Assembly: GCA_017621225.1 (NCBI GenBank)
Contig: JAGATN010000031.1
Span: 1 to 41,158, forward strand
DNA: 41,158 nt
Source: Muribaculaceae bacterium
GTDB lineage: Bacteria; Bacteroidota; Bacteroidia; Bacteroidales; Muribaculaceae
Reading direction: 5' to 3'
Positions 1 through 7,410 of the stretch are shown piece by piece. The stretch's first letter is position 1. Each line of letters starts with the position of its first letter. The notes below the pieces were generated by a model. The model was given only the letters and a program-made list of their open reading frames with translations, was not told the DNA's origin and did no database searches. A program made the position numbers and the translations under genes.

Positions 1-528
1 CAGCTCAGCTATGCCATCGGCATCGCCCGGCCGCTGAGCGTCTACGTGGACACCTACGGCGGAAAAGGTGCGCACGGCGGCGGCGCATTCTCAGGAAAAG
101 ACCCCTCGAAGGTTGACCGCTCGGCAGCTTATGCGGCACGTCACATAGCAAAAAATCTCGTGGCGGCGGGAGTGGCCGACGAGGTTCTCGTGCAGGTGGC
201 ATACGCCATCGGAGTGGCTGAGCCGGTGAGCCTGTACGTAAACACCTCGGGAACGGCCAAGGTGAACATGTCGGATGCCGAAATATCGCAAAAGGTGGCT
301 GAATTGTTCGACATGCGCCCGAAAGCCATCGAACGCAGGCTGAAGCTGCGCCAACCCATCTACGAGGAAACGGCAGCCTACGGACACATGGGACGCGAAC
401 CCCGGACGGTGGTGAAAAAATTTACCTCGAAGTACGAAAACGAAAAGGAAAAGCTGATGACGGTTGAACTGTTTACATGGGAAAAACTCGACATGGTTGA
501 GCCGATAAAAAAGGCCTTTTCGCTGTGA
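1..528 (+). CDS. metK: S-adenosylmethionine synthetase, C-terminal part (5' end outside window)
   Basis: MetK makes S-adenosylmethionine from methionine and ATP in the cytoplasm. The visible 175 codons contain the family motif [19 protein letters not shown], then the C-terminal domain through YGHMGREP and the usual ending VELFTWEKL, with a TGA stop. The open frame runs off the left edge, so no start can be given. The oddity is the first 16-18 codons: before DTYGG every MetK should read close to GLTGRKIIV, but here it reads [16 protein letters not shown], which resembles the segment that normally comes about 50 residues later and which is present again here at about 190-245 as [16 protein letters not shown]. 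Codons of the first ~50 bases are also more GC-rich. From about position 46 on the gene looks normal. Identification is secure; the extreme left edge is suspect. Confidence 0.93.
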   Translation, partial: QLSYAIGIARPLSVYVDTYGGKGAHGGGAFSGKDPSKVDRSAAYAARHIAKNLVAAGVADEVLVQVAYAIGVAEPVSLYVNTSGTAKVNMSDAEISQKVAELFDMRPKAIERRLKLRQPIYEETAAYGHMGREPRTVVKKFTSKYENEKEKLMTVELFTWEKLDMVEPIKKAFSL

Positions 529-563
529 ATGCCATTTTTTTATAAGCCATAATTGTTTTTAAT

Positions 564-594
564 TTTGACAAAAACGAAAAATAAAGTATCTTTG
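564..594 (+). promoter_or_regulatory. Bacteroidota-type promoter for the PpiD-like gene
   Basis: A TTTG at 564-567 is followed after exactly 19 nt by TATCTTTG at 587-594. This fits the Bacteroidota primary sigma factor consensus (-33 TTTG, -7 TAnnTTTG). Transcription would start near 600, giving a leader of about 80 nt that is A-rich just before the ATG at 682. Confidence 0.8.
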
Positions 595-681
595 TGCGCT
601 AAAACCGGGTCATTTGGCCAGAATTGGCTCGTTTTAACCGATAACATACCGATCAAAAAACAAAAAAACATATAAATATCA

Positions 682-2754
682 ATGGCAACATTAGAAAAAA
701 TCAGAAGCAAATCAGTATTTTTGCTTGTAGTCATAGGTGTGGCTCTACTGGCCTTCATCATTGGCGACTTCTTTACTTCGGGCCGCACTCTGTTCGGCAC
801 CGGAACTACCATAGCTAAGGTAGGCAATCAGAAAATCGACATTCAGGAATTTCAGCGTCGTGTGGAGCAAGCCAACCAGCAAGCTCAGAATTCAGGACAG
901 AAAATAGATCAGGCCGTGTTGCAGCAGCAGGTGCTCAACTCGCTTGTCAACGAAAAGCTGTTCAAACAGGAACTCGAAGACCTCGCGCTCGTCGTGACCG
1001 ACAGCGAATTGTCTGACGCAATGCTCGGAAGCGGATCGGCTTACGTCGACCGTATGGTGCAGTCGCAAACGGGCATCGAAAGCGCCGCTACCCTCCACGA
1101 TATGGCTTTCAACCCGGTTAAATACGGTTTGGATCAATCGCAGGCCGCTCAGTTGCAAGGCTTCTGGATGATGCTCGAAACTCAGGTTGAGCAGTCGCTG
1201 CTTCAGCAAAAGTTCCAGAATCTGTTTGGCGGCACGCTCGTAGCCAACCAGCTCGACGCAAAAGCTCTCTACGACGAAAACGCGTCGACCGCACACGTGG
1301 CCTACGTTCAGAAGCCCTTCTCGGCTCTGAGCAACGACAATTACGTCGTAACCGAGGACGAAGTGCGCAAGGAATGGGAAAAGAACAAAGAGATGTATCG
1401 TCTGCCCGAAGAAGTGCGCTCGATAAGCTACATAAACATCGACATAGCTCCCTCGCCCGAGGATGTAGTTGCTGCTGAGCAGCGCGTCGAATCGGCCATC
1501 GCAGCACTTCGAGAAAAAGAAGGCGTGGAAGGCGTTGCCGACATGACCGACTTCGTTGTCAACCGTCAGAAATCGGCTCTCGGCTCCATCCGCGACAATC
1601 AGCTGAAGCGTTTCGCCGACACCGCATCGGTAGGTGAAGCCGCTTTGGTTTCGCGCGTAGGCAACGACTTCGTATTGGCCAAGATGATCGGACGCAGCAA
1701 CGAAGTTGACTCCATCAACCTCGACTACATAGCAGTGGCAGGCGACGCCGCAATGCTCGACTCGTTGGTCAACGCCCTCAACAACGGCGCATCGGTAGCC
1801 GAACTCAAAAACAACCCCAACGTGCAGAATGCACAGGACAGCATGTGGGTATCGGCCATCGATCCTCAGATGTCGGCATTGAAAGATGTGCTTCTTTCGC
1901 AGAACACCGGCGTTTACTTCACGCCCGACACCGCAGCAACGCAAGGCGGCCGCATTTTCCGCGTAAACCGTCGCAAAGCTCCGGTATCGGTTGTCGACTA
2001 CGCTTTGATCGACTTCACCGCCGAACCGTCTAACGCTACCGTCAACCAGCTTCAATCCAAGCTGCAGACATACCTCAACGCCAACAAGACCGCCAAGGAG
2101 TTCGTGGAAAATGCAGCCGAAGCAGGCTTCAACGCATTCCCCACTCAGGTTAGCGCATCTACCCCCGAAATAAACCGCATACCCGAAACCCGCAACACCA
2201 TCAGCTGGGCCATGAATGCAAAGAAGGGCGAAGTGTCACCCCTGTTCGGCGACGAAACGTCGGGTCACTTCATGGCAGCAGCCGTCACCAACATTTACGA
2301 CGACTACACTCCGGCTACCGACGCTCAGCTCAAGGCCATGCTCACCAACAAGCTCATCAACGACAAGAAGGCAGCCGACCTAATCGGTCAGTATCAGGGC
2401 AAAGCCAACGACTTGGCCGGATATGCTTCGCTGATGGATTCGAAAATCGACTCTACATACATCAACTTCGGAGTGCTTACCCCCTACAATCCCGGCGTGG
2501 CCGGAGCCGACATCACCGCTAAGGCATCGTTGGCCAAGGCCGGCGAACTCGTCGGACCCGCACAGGGTGCTTCGGGCGTGATGGTTCTTCAGGTGATAAA
2601 CGTAGACGACCAGGGCCGTCCCTACAACTTCGACGAAAGCGCAAACAACTACTTGCGCACTCGCGGAGTCGGATTCCTCGGCAACCAGATGGAACTCATC
2701 CTCCTCGGCAACAAGAATGTGAAGAACAACATACTTAAGTTCTATCGCGACTAA
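682..2754 (+). CDS. PpiD/SurA-like periplasmic peptidyl-prolyl isomerase (membrane-anchored chaperone)
   Basis: The 690-residue protein starts with a short basic segment and one membrane helix (about residues 12-31), followed by a large periplasmic part. Residues about 35-190 are the glutamine-rich helical SurA/PpiD N-terminal chaperone region (KVGNQKIDIQEFQRRVEQ and LVNEKLFKQELEDL). The middle (about 225-340) is the expected place of a parvulin-type domain but it is divergent, so I would not claim isomerase activity. The architecture matches Bacteroidota proteins annotated as peptidylprolyl isomerase or SurA N-terminal domain protein, which help outer-membrane proteins fold. It has its own promoter at 564-594 and a hairpin at 2826-2855 downstream, so it is probably monocistronic. 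Confidence 0.85.
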   Translation: MATLEKIRSKSVFLLVVIGVALLAFIIGDFFTSGRTLFGTGTTIAKVGNQKIDIQEFQRRVEQANQQAQNSGQKIDQAVLQQQVLNSLVNEKLFKQELEDLALVVTDSELSDAMLGSGSAYVDRMVQSQTGIESAATLHDMAFNPVKYGLDQSQAAQLQGFWMMLETQVEQSLLQQKFQNLFGGTLVANQLDAKALYDENASTAHVAYVQKPFSALSNDNYVVTEDEVRKEWEKNKEMYRLPEEVRSISYINIDIAPSPEDVVAAEQRVESAIAALREKEGVEGVADMTDFVVNRQKSALGSIRDNQLKRFADTASVGEAALVSRVGNDFVLAKMIGRSNEVDSINLDYIAVAGDAAMLDSLVNALNNGASVAELKNNPNVQNAQDSMWVSAIDPQMSALKDVLLSQNTGVYFTPDTAATQGGRIFRVNRRKAPVSVVDYALIDFTAEPSNATVNQLQSKLQTYLNANKTAKEFVENAAEAGFNAFPTQVSASTPEINRIPETRNTISWAMNAKKGEVSPLFGDETSGHFMAAAVTNIYDDYTPATDAQLKAMLTNKLINDKKAADLIGQYQGKANDLAGYASLMDSKIDSTYINFGVLTPYNPGVAGADITAKASLAKAGELVGPAQGASGVMVLQVINVDDQGRPYNFDESANNYLRTRGVGFLGNQMELILLGNKNVKNNILKFYRD

Positions 2755-2825
2755 TCGAAACATTGCCATCACAGGTATCGATGAAACCTTGAAAAAGGAA
2801 CATCCATCGGCATAATCTTACAAGC

Positions 2826-2855
2826 TTCAGCCCGACGCATATGCGCCGGGCTGAA
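2826..2855 (+). terminator. Hairpin downstream of the PpiD-like gene
   Basis: A 30-nt near-perfect inverted repeat: outer arms TTCAGCCCG (2826-2834) and CGGGCTGAA (2847-2855), inner palindrome CGCATATGCG, with one mismatch between them. No T-tract follows, so it is a terminator only by position, about 70 nt after the stop codon. Confidence 0.5.
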
Positions 2856-2909
2856 ACATTGACAAAAGCCTACAAAATCAACAACAATTCACACCAACAT
2901 CGAATAATC

Positions 2910-4121
2910 ATGAAATCAATACGCGAACTATACCGCATCGGCATAGGCCCGTCGAGCAGCCACACAATGGGCCCGCGAAGCGCCGCCCTCACATTCGTCG
3001 ACCGCAACAAATCGGCCGCCAAAATACAAACCACCCTTTACGGGAGCCTCGCGGCCACGGGCAAAGGACACCTTACCGACAAAGCCATCATCGACTCCAT
3101 AGAGCCGCACGTGCCCGTCGAAATAATATGGCAACCCACCGTATTCCTCCCCTTCCACCCCAACGGAATGAAGTTTGAGGCATTCGACGAAAACGGCAAC
3201 GTCACCGACTCTTGGACGGTATATAGCGTAGGAGGCGGACAACTCGCCGACGAAAACGGCCCCATATCGTCGGGAGCCGAATCGCCCGACGTCTACTCAA
3301 TGTCGACCATGACCGAAATTCTCGAATGGTGCCAGAAATATGGCCGCTCATACTGGGAGTACGTGGATGAGTGCGAAAGCCCCGAAATATGGGATTATCT
3401 GGCCGAAGTGTGGCAAACCATGCGCGAAGCCATAGAGCGTGGCCTCGACTGCGAGGGAGTGCTTCCCGGCCCGCTCAACTTGCCGCGCCGCGCCGCCACC
3501 TATCACGTCAGGGCTTCAGGCTACAAGTCGAATCTGCAGTCGCGCGGACTCGTATTTTCGTACGCGCTGGCCGTCAGCGAGGAAAACGCATCGGGCGGCA
3601 AAATAGTCACCGCGCCCACATGCGGATCGTGCGGAGTAGTGCCCGCCGTGCTGTATCACCTGCAAAAAAGCCGTGAGTTTTCAAATGCCAGAATTTACCG
3701 CGCGCTCGCCACTGCCGGACTCGTGGGCAACATCGTGAAGCACAACGCCTCGATATCGGGCGCCGAGGTAGGTTGCCAGGGCGAAGTGGGAGTAGCCTGC
3801 GCAATGGCTGCCGCCGCCGCCAACCAACTGTTCGGGGGCAGCCCGGCACAGATAGAATATGCCGCCGAGATGGGCCTCGAGCATCACCTCGGCATGACCT
3901 GCGACCCCGTGTGCGGCCTCGTGCAGATACCCTGCATAGAGCGCAACGCTTATGCGGCCGCGCGCGCGCTCGACGCCAACCTCTACTCGGCATTCACCGA
4001 CGGAGGTCACCGCGTGTCGTTCGACCGCGTGGTTGAAGTGATGAAACAAACCGGCCACGACCTGCCGTCGATATACAAGGAAACCGGCGAAGGAGGCCTC
4101 GCCCGCACTTGGCGCGAGTGA
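2910..4121 (+). CDS. sdaA: L-serine dehydratase, single-chain iron-sulfur type
   Basis: Converts L-serine to pyruvate and ammonia. I chose the ATG at 2910 (MKSIRELYRIGIGPSSSHTM); the reading frame stays open for 23 more codons upstream to 2841, but those lie in the preceding hairpin and have no homology-like content. The 403-residue protein has the beta domain (GIGPSSSHTMGPR near the N-terminus) fused to the alpha domain. The [4Fe-4S] cysteines expected for this family are visible in GCQGE (C289), TCDPVCG (C331) and PCIERN (C342), and the TAPTCGSCGVVPA loop (about 234-246) and GGHRVSFD near the C-terminus are conserved. The iron-sulfur centre is oxygen-sensitive, which fits an anaerobe. No promoter of the TAnnTTTG form was found upstream. 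Confidence 0.95.
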   Translation: MKSIRELYRIGIGPSSSHTMGPRSAALTFVDRNKSAAKIQTTLYGSLAATGKGHLTDKAIIDSIEPHVPVEIIWQPTVFLPFHPNGMKFEAFDENGNVTDSWTVYSVGGGQLADENGPISSGAESPDVYSMSTMTEILEWCQKYGRSYWEYVDECESPEIWDYLAEVWQTMREAIERGLDCEGVLPGPLNLPRRAATYHVRASGYKSNLQSRGLVFSYALAVSEENASGGKIVTAPTCGSCGVVPAVLYHLQKSREFSNARIYRALATAGLVGNIVKHNASISGAEVGCQGEVGVACAMAAAAANQLFGGSPAQIEYAAEMGLEHHLGMTCDPVCGLVQIPCIERNAYAAARALDANLYSAFTDGGHRVSFDRVVEVMKQTGHDLPSIYKETGEGGLARTWRE

Positions 4122-4136
4122 AAATAGCGCCGCGCG

Positions 4137-4180
4137 CCGACACCACACAGACGTCGCACCGACATCACACAGACATCACG
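4137..4180 (+). repeat. Two-copy 22-bp tandem repeat after sdaA
   Basis: Two adjacent 22-bp units (4137-4158 and 4159-4180) share the core CCGACA-CACACAGAC and agree at 18 of 22 positions. The repeat starts 15 bp after the sdaA stop codon, in non-coding DNA. No function is evident. Confidence 0.6.
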
Positions 4181-4236
4181 ACGCCGAAATGAAATGCAAT
4201 GCCACGAGGGCAATTGAAAAAAGTCGGTGAAAATGA

Positions 4237-4266
4237 TTGTGGTGTGGGAAATTATGACTACCTTTG
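4237..4266 (+). promoter_or_regulatory. Bacteroidota-type promoter for rpsA
   Basis: TTG at 4237-4239, a 19-nt spacer, then TACCTTTG at 4259-4266, followed by GCACC where transcription should begin. The resulting leader of about 65 nt contains the 12-bp palindrome ATGCATATGCAT (4287-4298), which may matter because S1 synthesis is often controlled at its own leader in other bacteria; that role here is only a guess. Confidence 0.8.
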
Positions 4267-4339
4267 CACCTTGACGGATAGAAGGCATGCATATGCATCT
4301 GCCCGTTACTTGAATTAATCTTATTTACTAACTAATTAA

Positions 4340-6124
4340 ATGACTGAAGAATTAAAAAATTCTCCAATCGAAGATTTCGATTGGGACGCCTATGAAAACG
4401 GCGAAACCCGAGGCGCAAAGACTCGCGAAGAACTCACCAAGACTTACGACGAGTCACTCAACACCGTCAAAGACAAGGATGTAATCGAAGGTACCATCAT
4501 CGCACTCAACAAACGCGAAGCAGTGGTTAACATCGGATACAAGAGCGACGGTATCATTCCCGTAAACGAATTCCGCTACAACCCCGACATCAAAGTTGGC
4601 GACGTTGTTGAAGTGTTCATCGAAACACAGGAAGACAAGAAGGGACAACTCATTCTCTCCCACCGCAAAGCACGTGCAGCACGTTCATGGGATCGCGTGA
4701 ACGAAGCCCTCGAAAACGATGAAATCATCAAGGGCTACATCAAATGCCGCACCAAGGGTGGTATGATCGTTGACGTATTCGGCATCGAAGCATTCCTTCC
4801 CGGATCACAGATCGACGTTCGCCCCATCCGCGACTACGATATCTTCGTAGGAAAGACAATGGAGTTCAAGGTTGTAAAGATCAACCAGGAATTTAAGAAC
4901 GTTGTCGTTTCACACAAAGCACTCATCGAAGCCGAACTCGAACAGCAGAAGCGCGATATCATCGCCAAGCTCGAAAAAGGTCAGGTGCTTGAAGGAACGG
5001 TTAAAAATATCACAAGCTACGGCGTGTTCATCGACCTTGGTGGCGTAGATGGTCTCATCCACATCACCGACCTTTCGTGGGGTCGCGTAAACCACCCCGA
5101 AGAAGTGGTACAGCTCGATCAGAAGCTCAATGTCGTTATCCTTGACTTTGACGATGAGAAGAAGCGTATCGCCCTTGGTCTCAAACAGCTCATGCCTCAT
5201 CCTTGGGATGCACTTGATCCCAACCTCAAAGTTGGTGACAAAGTTAAAGGCCGCGTAGTGGTAATGGCCGACTACGGTGCATTCATTGAAATAGCTCCGG
5301 GTGTGGAAGGTCTGATCCACGTAAGCGAAATGTCATGGTCACAGCACCTCCGCTCGGCTCAGGACTTCATGAAGGTAGGCGATGAAATCGAAGCCGTAAT
5401 CCTCAACCTCGACCGCGAAGACCGCAAGATGAGCCTTGGCATCAAGCAGCTCAAGAACGACCCGTGGGAAAACATCGAAACCAAATATCCCATCGGCAGC
5501 AAGCACACTGCAAAAGTACGCAACTTCACTAACTTTGGCGTATTCGTTGAAATCGAAGAAGGCGTTGAAGGTCTCATCCACATCAGCGACCTCTCTTGGA
5601 CCAAGAAAATCAAACACCCGAGCGAATTCACTCAGATCGGTGCAAACATCGACGTTCAGGTTCTCGAAATCGACAAAGAAAACCGTCGCTTGAGCCTCGG
5701 CCACAAGCAGCTCGAAGAAAATCCCTGGGATGTATTTGAAACCGTATTCACCGTTGGCAGCATACACGAAGGCACCATCGTTGAAATGGTTGAAAAGGGT
5801 GCTGTAATAGCTCTCCCCTACGGCGTAGAAGGCTTCGCAACTCCCAAGCACCTCGTAAAAGAGGACGGAACTCCCGCGAAGATCGACGAAAAGCTCAACT
5901 TCAAGGTTATCGAATTCAATAAGGACAGCAAGCGCATCATCCTTTCGCACAGCCGCATCTTCGAAGATGAAGCTAAGGCAGAACGCAACGAAAACCGCAA
6001 GGCTAAGCGTGCCGCCAAGCGTGCAGAGGAAACTCCGATGCTCTCTACTCCCATCGAGAAAACCACTCTCGGCGACCTCGAAGCTCTTGCCGAACTCAAA
6101 GAAAAGCTCTCTGGCAAGAAGTAA
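4340..6124 (+). CDS. rpsA: 30S ribosomal protein S1
   Basis: The 594-residue protein consists of repeated S1 RNA-binding (OB-fold) domains, about six, from roughly residue 48 to 545. Repeated signatures GVFIDLGGVDGLIHITDLSW, GAFIEIAPGVEGLIHVSEMSW and GVFVEIEEGVEGLIHISDLSW are characteristic. A short acidic N-terminus and a basic KAKRAAKRAEE tail frame the repeats. S1 helps load mRNA on the 30S subunit; Bacteroidota lack usual Shine-Dalgarno sites, and start sites in this window show A-rich upstream DNA instead. The ATG at 4340 is preceded by the A/T-rich TTTACTAACTAATTAA. The gene has its own promoter (4237-4266) and a strong terminator (6159-6190), so it is transcribed alone. Codons are of the highly expressed type (AAC, GAC, AAG, CGC). 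Confidence 0.97.
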   Translation: MTEELKNSPIEDFDWDAYENGETRGAKTREELTKTYDESLNTVKDKDVIEGTIIALNKREAVVNIGYKSDGIIPVNEFRYNPDIKVGDVVEVFIETQEDKKGQLILSHRKARAARSWDRVNEALENDEIIKGYIKCRTKGGMIVDVFGIEAFLPGSQIDVRPIRDYDIFVGKTMEFKVVKINQEFKNVVVSHKALIEAELEQQKRDIIAKLEKGQVLEGTVKNITSYGVFIDLGGVDGLIHITDLSWGRVNHPEEVVQLDQKLNVVILDFDDEKKRIALGLKQLMPHPWDALDPNLKVGDKVKGRVVVMADYGAFIEIAPGVEGLIHVSEMSWSQHLRSAQDFMKVGDEIEAVILNLDREDRKMSLGIKQLKNDPWENIETKYPIGSKHTAKVRNFTNFGVFVEIEEGVEGLIHISDLSWTKKIKHPSEFTQIGANIDVQVLEIDKENRRLSLGHKQLEENPWDVFETVFTVGSIHEGTIVEMVEKGAVIALPYGVEGFATPKHLVKEDGTPAKIDEKLNFKVIEFNKDSKRIILSHSRIFEDEAKAERNENRKAKRAAKRAEETPMLSTPIEKTTLGDLEALAELKEKLSGKK

Positions 6125-6158
6125 TCAGACCGACTACTTTTACAAGTCAATCAATACC

Positions 6159-6190
6159 AAAGAGGCCGAATCGACTGATTCGGCCTCTTT
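6159..6190 (+). terminator. Rho-independent terminator of rpsA
   Basis: Arms AAAGAGGCCGAATC (6159-6172) and GATTCGGCCTCTTT (6177-6190) form a perfect 14-bp stem with a GACT loop, followed by more T residues on the + strand. It lies between convergent rpsA and hypB and could stop transcripts from both sides, although the T-tract favours the + direction. Confidence 0.9.
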
Positions 6191-6206
6191 TTTACTAATA
6201 TTTAAA

Positions 6207-6950
6207 TTACGGTTCGAGCAGATAACGTATCCACGGCTTCATACCTTCGCCGGTAGTGGCCGATATTTCGAAGAAACGAAGGTTGGGATTCACTTTCAAT
6301 GCATTGGCCTTTATGCGCTCCAATTCGCAATCCACGTAAGGCAACAGGTCAATCTTATTGATTATGCATATGGAACTGCCCGAGAACATATACGGATATT
6401 TAAGCGGCTTGTCGTCGCCCTCGGTGACGCTTATCACCACTACGCGCTCCGTCTCGCCAAGGTCGAACATGGCCGGGCAAACGAGGTTGCCTACGTTTTC
6501 TATGAAAAGCAGCGAATTTTCCTTTATTCCGAGATCTTCAATGGCGTGACCCACCATATGGGCGTCGAGATGACAGCCATTGGCAGTGTTTATCTGCACG
6601 GCATCAACGCCAAGCGCCCCTATTCGACGGGCATCGTTGTCGGTTTGCTGATCACCCTCTATCACCGCTATGCTACGGCGATTGTCGATGGCCTTTATGG
6701 TAGCTTCGAGAAGCGTGGTTTTGCCCGATCCGGGCGAAGAAACCATATTGAACGCCTTTACATGGCGCGCGGCGAGAAACCCACGATTAAACATTGCATA
6801 TTTATTGTTTTCGCCAAGTATGTCGGCCTCAAGCCTTACGGTCTCCTCCACGGCATGGCCGTCGCCGTTATCGTGATGATGATGCTGAAGATGCGTATCT
6901 TCGTCGGAATGTGCGTGATGATGCGTAGAGCATCCGCATGTAGTACACAT
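6207..6950 (-). CDS. hypB: Hydrogenase/urease nickel incorporation GTPase HypB
   Basis: HypB is a cytoplasmic GTPase that delivers nickel to [NiFe]-hydrogenase and in some bacteria to urease. The 247-residue protein begins MCTTCGC, matching the CxxCGC high-affinity nickel motif, and is followed by a histidine-rich stretch (HHHAH at 10-14, HHHH at 23-26), a nickel storage feature. The P-loop SPGSGKT is at 72-78, the GTPase-domain metal site GCHLDA (Cys-His) follows, and NKIDLLP gives base specificity. No hydrogenase, urease or other hyp gene is in the window, so its client lies elsewhere. It is probably the last gene of an operon with the DUF4491 and TPM-domain genes upstream (84-bp and 35-bp gaps), with an unusual hairpin just before its start codon. 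Confidence 0.95.
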   Translation of the reverse strand: MCTTCGCSTHHHAHSDEDTHLQHHHHDNGDGHAVEETVRLEADILGENNKYAMFNRGFLAARHVKAFNMVSSPGSGKTTLLEATIKAIDNRRSIAVIEGDQQTDNDARRIGALGVDAVQINTANGCHLDAHMVGHAIEDLGIKENSLLFIENVGNLVCPAMFDLGETERVVVISVTEGDDKPLKYPYMFSGSSICIINKIDLLPYVDCELERIKANALKVNPNLRFFEISATTGEGMKPWIRYLLEP

Positions 6951-6966
6951 ATGCTATATGATTTTT

Positions 6967-7003
6967 TTTAGTGTTAAGAATGAAACGTCATTTTAACACT
7001 AAA
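6967..7003 (-). promoter_or_regulatory. Strong hairpin/dyad immediately upstream of hypB
   Basis: TTTAGTGTTAA (6967-6977) pairs perfectly with TTAACACTAAA (6993-7003), and AATGA with TCATT inside it; one G bulges and the loop is AACG, so 16 bp pair in all. On the hypB strand it is followed by A residues rather than T residues and ends about 16 nt before the ATG. It is therefore not a normal terminator for the DUF4491 gene. It could be an operator dyad or an RNA structure controlling hypB translation. Confidence 0.6.
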
Positions 7004-7033
7004 CAACCATCAGGCACACATTGTTTGGGAATT

Positions 7034-7375
7034 TCAGGAATCCGACCTATCCACTCCTTTTTTTTCGCGCGTCTTCCGAGCCGGATTGGCCGGAAACCAC
7101 CCTTTGGCCACACGTTCCTCCTGCTCGAAAATTTCCTTTATGGTCCAATACGACGAGAATGCCACTACGCCGAGAAGCGTTGAAACGAACAGATCGTCAA
7201 CCATAATCGACGCCGCGAGAGCCGCCGTGCCGAGAATCAGAAACCACCACCAGCAGCGCGTGCCGAAATAATAATGGCATTTTATCACCACCGGATGAAA
7301 CAGACCTATCACCAAAAAGGTGCACAGGCCAATGGCTGCCCCGAGAAGATGATATGATGACAAAAATTCAGTCAT
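7034..7375 (-). CDS. DUF4491 family small membrane protein
   Basis: A 113-residue protein with about three membrane helices: residues 10-28 (LLGAAIGLCTFLVIGLF), 42-60 (WWWFLILGTAALAASIMV) and 63-80. The pattern FHPVVIKCHYYFGTRCWWWF, and EQEERVAKGWFP after the last helix, match what I know of DUF4491, a Bacteroidota/Firmicutes family of unknown function. A basic tail (NPARKTREKKG) is probably cytoplasmic. It lies 35 bp after the TPM-domain gene and 84 bp before hypB on the same strand, so co-transcription is likely. No function can be given from sequence. Confidence 0.8.
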   Translation of the reverse strand: MTEFLSSYHLLGAAIGLCTFLVIGLFHPVVIKCHYYFGTRCWWWFLILGTAALAASIMVDDLFVSTLLGVVAFSSYWTIKEIFEQEERVAKGWFPANPARKTREKKGVDRSDS

Positions 7376-7410
7376 TGTACGTTATGCTTTAATTATCGAC
7401 TACGTTGTTT

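Noticed and set aside
892-2055. Open frame of 387 codons opposite the PpiD-like gene
   Set aside because: Shadow of a gene with a consensus promoter and clear domain pattern; the antisense product has no features of its own.
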